DNA from: Phoronis australis
Lineage: Eukaryota; Phoronida; Phoronidae
Length of the DNA: 64,000 nt
Reading direction: 5' to 3'
Assembly: GCA_002633005.1 (NCBI GenBank)
Contig: NMRA01000027.1
Span: forward strand, 1,288,769-1,352,768
A program made the position numbers and the translations under genes. Shown here piece after piece: positions 35,901-44,900 of this stretch. The stretch's first letter is position 1. Each line of letters opens with the position of its first letter. The notes beneath the pieces are model-generated. The model saw only the letters and a list, made by a program, of their open reading frames with translations, did not search any database and had not been told where the DNA came from.

Positions 35901-38900
35901 ATCTGGAGATCTTTGGCATGGCTGATTGAGGAGGTTAGTATATCACACATGACACAGAGGACAAAATTATGTAACATCTAAGCTATCATCATCATGTGAT
36001 AGAGTTTCACATCTCAATCTACTGGTCTCCACAATCTGTTTCGAGTTGGTGGGATGAAGGTAGGATGGAGTCTGAACTCTGACTTTGACAAGTTTGACTT
36101 ACTAATTGAAACATTTTTACGCTTTTGGCACCAGAGTTCAACACATTTATTGCAAGCCTTCACACACTAACTCCTCATAGATGAGACACTGACTTTTGAA
36201 CATGCTTATGAAGTTTGAAATTCCTATTGAGGTTTAATTTCCTGTTGAATACAACCATGCCATTGGTCTAACTTCATCAGAGTATTTTGTAAGGGAATGC
36301 CATTACGTTAACTTTACGAAAAATACAAATCCCCGGTTGTTTAGAAATAAAATTTTCAGCATTAATTGGTGTTCCCCTAGCCTGTACCATGGAACAACTG
36401 AAAGTGATGTGAATGGCCCAGCAAACCTCCCACACCTGCATTCACAAACAGAATGTCCAAGTCCCTATTGATCCAAGTAGAGCACCATGAAATAAAAAGT
36501 GATGTGAATGGCCCAGCAAACCTCCCACACCTGCATTCACAAACAGAATGTCCAAGTCCCTATTGATCCAAGTAGAGCACCATGAATGTACCCCGGTACT
36601 TCATTTGAATTTACTCAATGGGAGCCCAGGCAGAAACAAGATGCCGTATTTTGATGGGCTATTTGGGTCACATTCTGTTGTCCAATGGACAATATATACA
36701 GGAAAAACAAACAGTAATTTAAAGGAAAAACGCACGTACAAAATTACTGGACAAGTATCAAAGGTAACATAAAAACATTTTTTACCTCTTTAAAACATCC
36801 TCAAATTTCACATCTCTATAAAACCGTAATTCTATATATTTGAGTGGCCTTAGTCACCAACTTCCTATTCTAGGAATCTTACTATTTAGCCAATGTCTAC
36901 AGAGAGTCTGACAAAAAGCATCAGTATCAGAAATTGTTTCACTTCTGCATACAACAATGGACACATTAATGCTCACGGTATGCTGTGAAGTACCCCATAT
37001 AGTGATTAGTATAGTGCCATACCTTACAAGTGTGAAGTGTGATCCCAAACACAAATACAATCAGTTACGCTAAATCATGCCTTACATCAAAAGTAAACTT
37101 ACTAACACACAGATAAGTGACTATGCAAACTTCCTATTTCTATAGGATACCAGTAGGAAATACTTATCACACTTAAAAAATAAACAGGGCGTAAGATAAA
37201 GTCACTACATATTTCCCTGTATTATCTTTCTAAGCAGAGGGCTAGATTTGTGGCCAAATACATTTGAAAGTTCAAAAAACATCACTGATATCATTTCAGT
37301 AAATGTCAAGAAATCAAACCAGTGCAGAACCTTTACTAACATACACTTAGATGTGCTGTAAAGAGCACCACCTGCTGTAAATTTAAACCTTTTAAACTTC
37401 ACGGCTGAAAAATGAGGGTGGTACTAGAAAAAAATTACACAGCAACAACTTTGAAACCAAATACCTATGGATGTTTAAAGGCGAAGGCAACCTTTTTTCA
37501 TGTCTTTGGCAAAAATAAGGTTCGTTGGTAATTATCCCAGACATATTTCCCCTTAATTACAGCTTTTCGTAATTTGATTAATTATTCGATCTCTACTCCG
37601 GAAGTGACGTTTGGGGAGGCAAGAATTTCCCACCTATTTCTTTTTGTATAGTCTGACTGTGAGAGCTTGCGATTTTGATAAGTTCGGTCATCGTGGGCTT
37701 TTGTTTACGAGTCAGTCAACATGCCACGCTGGTGCTGTGTACCGTGATGTACTCATTATCGTCCCACGGACAGAGGAACAACTGTCCCACTTGCCCGAGT
37801 GTCCGCAACACACTCCCACTGATAATGACTTGAGCACAAAAACTGCTTACACCCCGCCGTGTGACTCCCTCGCCACACACCTGGCACCTTCTAAATAGCT
37901 CCAATACTTAAGACAAGTCCAGAATAAACTTATCAAAGTTTGGCTCACCGATCTGTTCATTGAACCACAAACTGTCCTCTTCTCTGGGTGTCGAACGGGG
38001 CCTGTATTCACTCCCACTACTCAATATCGCAGCAGGGCTACTTACAGGCTTTGGGCCATAATGAGTACATCCTGGTAGGCAGCAACAGTGTGGCATGTTA
38101 ACTGACTCGTAAACAAAAGCAAACGACGACTGAACTTATGACAACCGAGGAAATTGGCGCGAAATCCTTGCCTCCTAAAACGTCACTTCTGGAGTAGAAA
38201 ACGAATAATTAATCAAATTACGAAAAGCTGTAATTACGTGGAAAATTTGTCTGGGATAATCAACGAACCTTATTTTTGCTAAAAATGACATGAAAATAGG
38301 TTGCCTTCGCCTTTAATGTAAATCGTACAGCCACAGCAAACAATAGCCTGGACCAAAGGTAAAAATACTGATATGGTAATGAGGGGTATTGGACCAGTTT
38401 TCCACCAGCCTCTGAGCTCATCATGAGCTAGCTCATCACCTGCTTGTCCAAACCATACATCTTTACAACTTAACTGAGTTTTCTGCAAAACGGTGGTTAA
38501 ATTTCACCAATACAGGACACGTTAGTGCCGTTCCCATGTATTCTGAAGTCCCAGAAATATTTCAGGAAAAAATACATGCGGGATTAATTCCACAGTCACG
38601 AGGCCAAAGAATCTGTGACAAGGGTAGTTGTGTTGTCCCTACTGCCAGACAATAGAGATAATCAACAGATTTCAACAAACCATGTTCTACGTCATGAATA
38701 GTTTTCTTAGTACTAATCCAGCGATATTTTGGTGGAACTCACAATCCCTGCAAATACGTATCCCAATGCAAACATCTTTCCCAGTAAAAATTTGCTTAAA
38801 CTGCATTATTTCCACCAACTTTTACACAAGAACGGCACAACTATGGTACAAGTGGACAAGCGAAATATGTATCATTTTGTCACAAAAGATAAGTAGCACT

Positions 38901-41900
38901 GTGTATGTGCTGGATCATTTTTAAGTACTTTCAAAATCAGAGCTGCTAGATCAGAAAATGTCTTCGAAAAAATACTGGTGAAAAGAAAATAGATCAATTA
39001 TTTGTTGTAAAAAAATTGTGAAATTTTATTGCCAAATGCTACACAGTGATGACTGTCCAGACCACTCCTTCATCACTGAGATAGTTCTGGCGCAGAGTCT
39101 CGAAACACTTTCGGATGAAAATGTGCTGGTGATTGAAATTTTCTCTCCCAGGTATCTACTTAACAAAAGGTTACGGTCAGTTTGGCTTGGGATACCAAAT
39201 AGTGGCCTCTTATATACAGTACTTTACAATATAGTGGATGCTTATACACAGTACTTTACAATGCATTGGGAACGAACAAAATCCAAATATCCGAAAAAAT
39301 ATCACTTAGGAGACATTAGGTTATAAAAAAATAAACAAACCAGGACAAAAACTTGCTAACATTGTTTTTAGTAAATTGATTGACATGATGTATCGGCTCC
39401 TATTTAGATACAGGGATCTATTGGAAACTGTGGCAACATAGAACTTACACACAGACGGAAATTAGTCAATACATGCCAAGGAAACAGTACAAAGAGATGT
39501 CATGGTTAAACCTCACAAATTTTGGACACAAGATGGTGGAAATGCTGGACAACTGGCTTTCTTCTCATTTATCATGAAAGATAGGTACCACTAAAGTAAT
39601 ACATTTGTATGTTCGTGGTCTTTACCATAGCTAAACACCAGAAAATATTTTGAAAATTATAAACATTCATGTCATTAGCTCTTGGAAAATAACAAAATGG
39701 TAACTCTGACAATTATTTTTGTTTGACATTGGTGAGATTTTATCAAAATTGTCAAAAATGAAATAAATCTTTTGCAGAACTACATCTAAGCCTTCAGTAC
39801 ATTTTTGTTTGGGAAAGAAGTCTCGCACTCCAAGAGTGACCCTTTTTAGGGCATCCCTTCGTAGGAACAGTTAGAAAAGGCAATCTTTCATGGGGAAACT
39901 AGTCGAGAAAAGCTACTCAACTGAGCAGCAAGTCCTGTATGTACGTCTACAGTAGGAGTACCCCCTTGAGACTGATTCTCATGATACCATTAGCGGTCAC
40001 GGTATTTGCCCATGCAAAACAGCAGTAAGTAACTGCTTGTCAAGGATGTGAGCAATCAACCACCAAAGTAATTGCAAAACATTTATGAATCATTCACGAC
40101 CTTTCAATGGCCTGTTATTTACCATCAAACAGATGTTCATCAAAATTTTCAGGTCCAATATCGTGTCCACCAGATGTTGTTATTTAATGACATTAAAAGC
40201 CCAGAGACTTGAGCTTCCTAAACACCTTTTAAAGCACCAATGAACAGCAACAATACCAATTAATGTAACATCATTAATCACGTAAATGAACCTTACTCTA
40301 TATCAACTCAGTTCACAATATGGAAGCTGCCATTCACCTCAAACAAGAGAAAACAGAAGAGAGCCATAGACACAAGTTTGACGCAATATATTATAATTTA
40401 TTTAGACAAGTGTAGTGCAAAGCCCAGAACAGATGAAGAGGTACCAGGTCCTCTAGATGGCTCAAGTGAAAGTTCATTTTTGTGCTAATATAAGCTATGA
40501 GCAAAGCTCATTATCATTTGAGGTGAGCAGCTCTCGGTCTGCGCTGGCCCCAAATGCAGGCTCAGGTGTGCCAGTAGACAGACATATAGGGGACACTCCT
40601 TCCTTTACTACAGAAATACAAGGGTAGCTGGGAAGGAGGGTGTTGTGCCTGGATCCGCCACCCTCCTTTGCAATAAAAAATAAATGATCATAATTAGACA
40701 GTGGCCAAGGAACATAATGTTGCACAACATCACAAATTGATAGGTTGTCAAGGCTGTTTACGATGCCAGAATGTTGTTATAAGGGACTCGACTCTTGCAC
40801 AGACACAGAAATTAAATTTATAAGTTCACTTAAAATAAAGTTAAAATAACAGTTCAAAGTAAAAACAGAAACAAAACTGGAATCAAGGTCAATCATGTAC
40901 AAATGCATCTGTAAATGATTGATAAAGCTACAGTTGTTGAACTATGACTTGTCTTGAGTGATGACCTTGTGTGAATCAAAGAGGATGATTAATTCGATAG
41001 CTCTCAAGATAGATTGTAAGGCTACATCTCTAAATGTTTTATTTTTCCAGATGATTATGAGGTTGTGATGATCAACACTGAAGGATAGTTGTCGTTTGTT
41101 TCAGTTTCGAGAAGTAAAAAGGTACAACATCAGAGTTTACCGATACAAGTATCATAAGTCCATGCTACATATTGTAATGTAAAACAACCAACCAATTAAC
41201 AACATATGTTTGGACTAGACAATGACGGATGGCATTAAGTTACAAGAGGTTTGAAATGAAAGCCTGTATTGATCACAAAATGTAGAAGCATTATGTAAAA
41301 ATTCAGTCAAAACAACGAATGCCAACAACCCACCAATGGAGGCTTGTTTGCAAACCTTTATCATATAAAGCATTGGAAAACAGACACGCGAGCTGAGGTC
41401 GATTTGCTGACAACCATTCTTATGAAATGAGGCAGTCTTGCCTCCAAGATACTGTCGAAAATTATCAGAAGCAGCCAAAGACTCCGGCATGTACAACGCA
41501 CCTGCGCTTCAGATACCTAAAGAGTATGTATTACAATGGCCGAGGTGTGCTGCCACCTGTACTGCCAAAAAATTATGCTCACAAAGAATATGTTCTGTTG
41601 AAAACCAAGCATCAATGTTTCAGTACTTTGTTAAGAAATCAGGTAGCAACTGTGCTCTGAGGTTGCTCTCATCCAGGGTAGAAAACTGCCAGAAAGCATG
41701 CATTAAAAATTTAAAATTTAGGATATCAACAAAATTAGGCAATAATTAAATAAACAGTGTCTCATGATGTTGACAATTTGAAGCCATGATTGCATCACAA
41801 GGGGTCTGCTGTTCAGAGTCTTGAAGTAATAGTAACTAATTCTGGAGTCTGATAAACCCATTAATTTCAAGTTTGTCCAACATCAGACTTTGAGTCACAC

Positions 41901-44900
41901 TAAAGTCACCCATACAGAGGTCCGTCTATAACTCACAGTTGATCAGTAGATTAATGCATCGTAAGTCTCCGTAGGAATTAAAAATGTTGACACCAGACCA
42001 CAGAGTGATGCAAGCAGAAAATGCAGCGATGCATAACTTCAAAATATGGACCCATCACGGTAGTGAGGGATAAAACATCGTTTTTCTAGTTAATAAATTA
42101 GTTTGTGGACACGAGGCAGATATTCAGTTAATGAGCACCTGAGGGACATGTATTCTGAACTTCGCACCTGCCTCACGTGTCTGTGCCATTGTAGCAGAAA
42201 ACAAGATAATTAGCAATTTTAACATTGATATCGGATACGGGTTTAGAAAATTCAACTTGGCTCATTTCACAACACCTTACACATGTCCATAGATCTGAGA
42301 AAGAACCGCTGACATCATCGATTCTCATGAACATTAATCAAAGTTCATTTTTGGGGGCAGAGCAATTAGCATTACGGATGACTTTACAGTTCAATGAAAC
42401 ACTGGCTGAAATAAACAACAATCATACGTCGAAACTAACACTTTTTTAACTGTTTGGCATCTGAAATTGAATTCTTTATGAAAAGTTCTAAGGTAAGTAA
42501 AATTTTCCTAGAAGAAATACGATGAACATAGGCTAAAACAATGTCTAGGTAAAAGTTTGGATTCGGTTTGTTGACCAGTATACTGGACAGGTACTTTCAC
42601 TTTGATGTATTTGTGGTACATGTGTGAGTGGTGATGCGGGACATAAGACTGCACCAACTCACATAGAATATCATCAAATCTAGCTCAGGATGATCACACA
42701 ATAACAACAGATAAGACGTCTGTTTCTTAGAGTAAGATGTAGATTAAGACGTTTCATTTTATCAAACATCAACCAGGCATTAACTTTAACCTTGAAAGCA
42801 TTATTTTCAAATTTGAAATAAAAATGCAGAAAAAGTTTGACTGATGGACTTGACCTTGGTAACATGAACTTTGGCTGAAGGTCACAAACTGTAGGCAAAT
42901 TCAGACTAATAATTCTTCCCAAATAGTTGTTTTATTAATCATGGGCATCACATTGTTATGACTCTAAATTAGTTTTCGTGAAATCGCTTGTACCTATTTT
43001 GATAAAACATTTTGTACTCGTCTTGTAATGTGCAGGCGAAGTAATCCGTGACACCAGGTTCTCATGCATTATGCTGTATTCCATTTACATCAAACGTCTT
43101 GAGTTTGCCTCTTATTATACAGTCAATCAGTGTGGAAAATGGTTCCAATCACTAACAAATTGACTGCATGATCTTTTGGTTGAGATTAAAAATGCATTCT
43201 TTACTACGTGGCTCACCTACTAGTAGGTCACTCTACTAGGTCAAGGAGAAATTCCATAAAAATTCTTTCAGTCATTCAGCTGGAGCATTCAACATTCAAC
43301 CAGCTGATGTAACAAGGATATACCAAGCCCAAGAACAACAACACAGGATAACGTTGAGATGAATTTAATTATTCCTTCAAAGTTCTTCCAGTCTTAAGTA
43401 CATAACCTGTGAAGTGCTCTGCTATTGACGTGATCCGGAAGTGGCGTATTGCCACATAGACTGCTGTCACCTGGATTTGAAATGATCCATTCCTGATCAT
43501 AGACCAAAAAATGAAACAAAACAAAAACAAAACGTGGAAGTAGAAAACTTTGATCAGCCTTTACTGTAGAAATAGAAAAAAGGAGAATCTTTGTAAAGTT
43601 CTTTCTGTCTAAGACTTTTTTCAGTTTTCAATTGAAGGCCAACTTTCACTTTCAGAACGGAATTCGTCAGCGAAGATCTTAATTGCTAATCTGCTAACAA
43701 TCTATAGACAGTGTTTGGCTTTCTCTACTAAGCAGTTGAGGGTGATGCTCCCATAGACTTTCCTACGCCGGAAGCTTTTCGGGGAGTTATGCATCACACT
43801 GGTTAAAAAATCAAAGTCATGTTGCTGTAAGTACATTTTGCGCATAGAGGGACATCTTAGGAGGCCGTCGATGTCTTTGATTCCTTCCAGCTCAAACAAA
43901 TACCGTCGTAATCAAACTTTTTTAGCAGTTCTTTGTTCAGTTGCCCAAATTGGCAACTGGTCATTTTCACACTGCATGCGCCGGGGGATATGACATTACT
44001 CACAAGAAATTTTGAATACATGAGTATTTCGTTCGTGTGGTTTAATGGTTTAATATCTTAATAATCACCAAAATGCTTCGGGTGTATTGAAGCCTGAAGC
44101 AAGGTCCTGTTAGGCAATGACCATCGCCTCTGTTGGCCCGAAGCAGAGGCGATACAGAGGCTATAGGCGCTCTGTATGCCGGAAGCTTTTCGGCGAATTA
44201 TGCCTCGCACCGACTAAACCGTCAAAGTCACGTTGTTATAAATACCTTTTGCGCATACAAGAACACCTTAGGAGGTTGTCGATGTGTTTAATTCCTTCCA
44301 ACTCGAACAAATACTCCCGTTATGAAACTTTTTCTTCGAGTAGTCCCTATTTCAGTTCCCAAAATCGTGAAATCAACTTTTTCATTTTTTTAACCAGGCC
44401 GAAGGTCAGAAGTTGCGGACCTACCGGCGAACTTTGAAAGCTGAAGTTCCTGCCCTTCGCGTACGTGCTGCCAGGAACCAGCCGTGCATTTGCCGTGTTG
44501 TTAAACATTAAAATGTCAAATATGTGCACAAAGACTAGTAAATGTCATATCAACAGCATTTATTTTTATCAAATACAAACAATGATTCATTGAAATACAA
44601 TCAGTTTCAAGTAACGCCAATTAAAGACAAGTATAAGTGGTGGCATTTTGGAAACGAACATTTCACTGACAAGACCGCAATGGCTCACCTTTGGCCTATT
44701 TAAAGATTGAGGTCATGAATTCACATCACCTAGCGAGCGCGGTAAAAATTGGAACGTGCGCAGTATAAAAATGGTGAGTTCACGATTTTGGGAACTGAAA
44801 TAGGGACTGCTCGAAGAAAAAGTTTGATAATGGGAATATTTGTTCGAGTTGGAAGGAATTAAACACATCGACAACCTCCTCAGGTGTTCCTCTATGCGCA

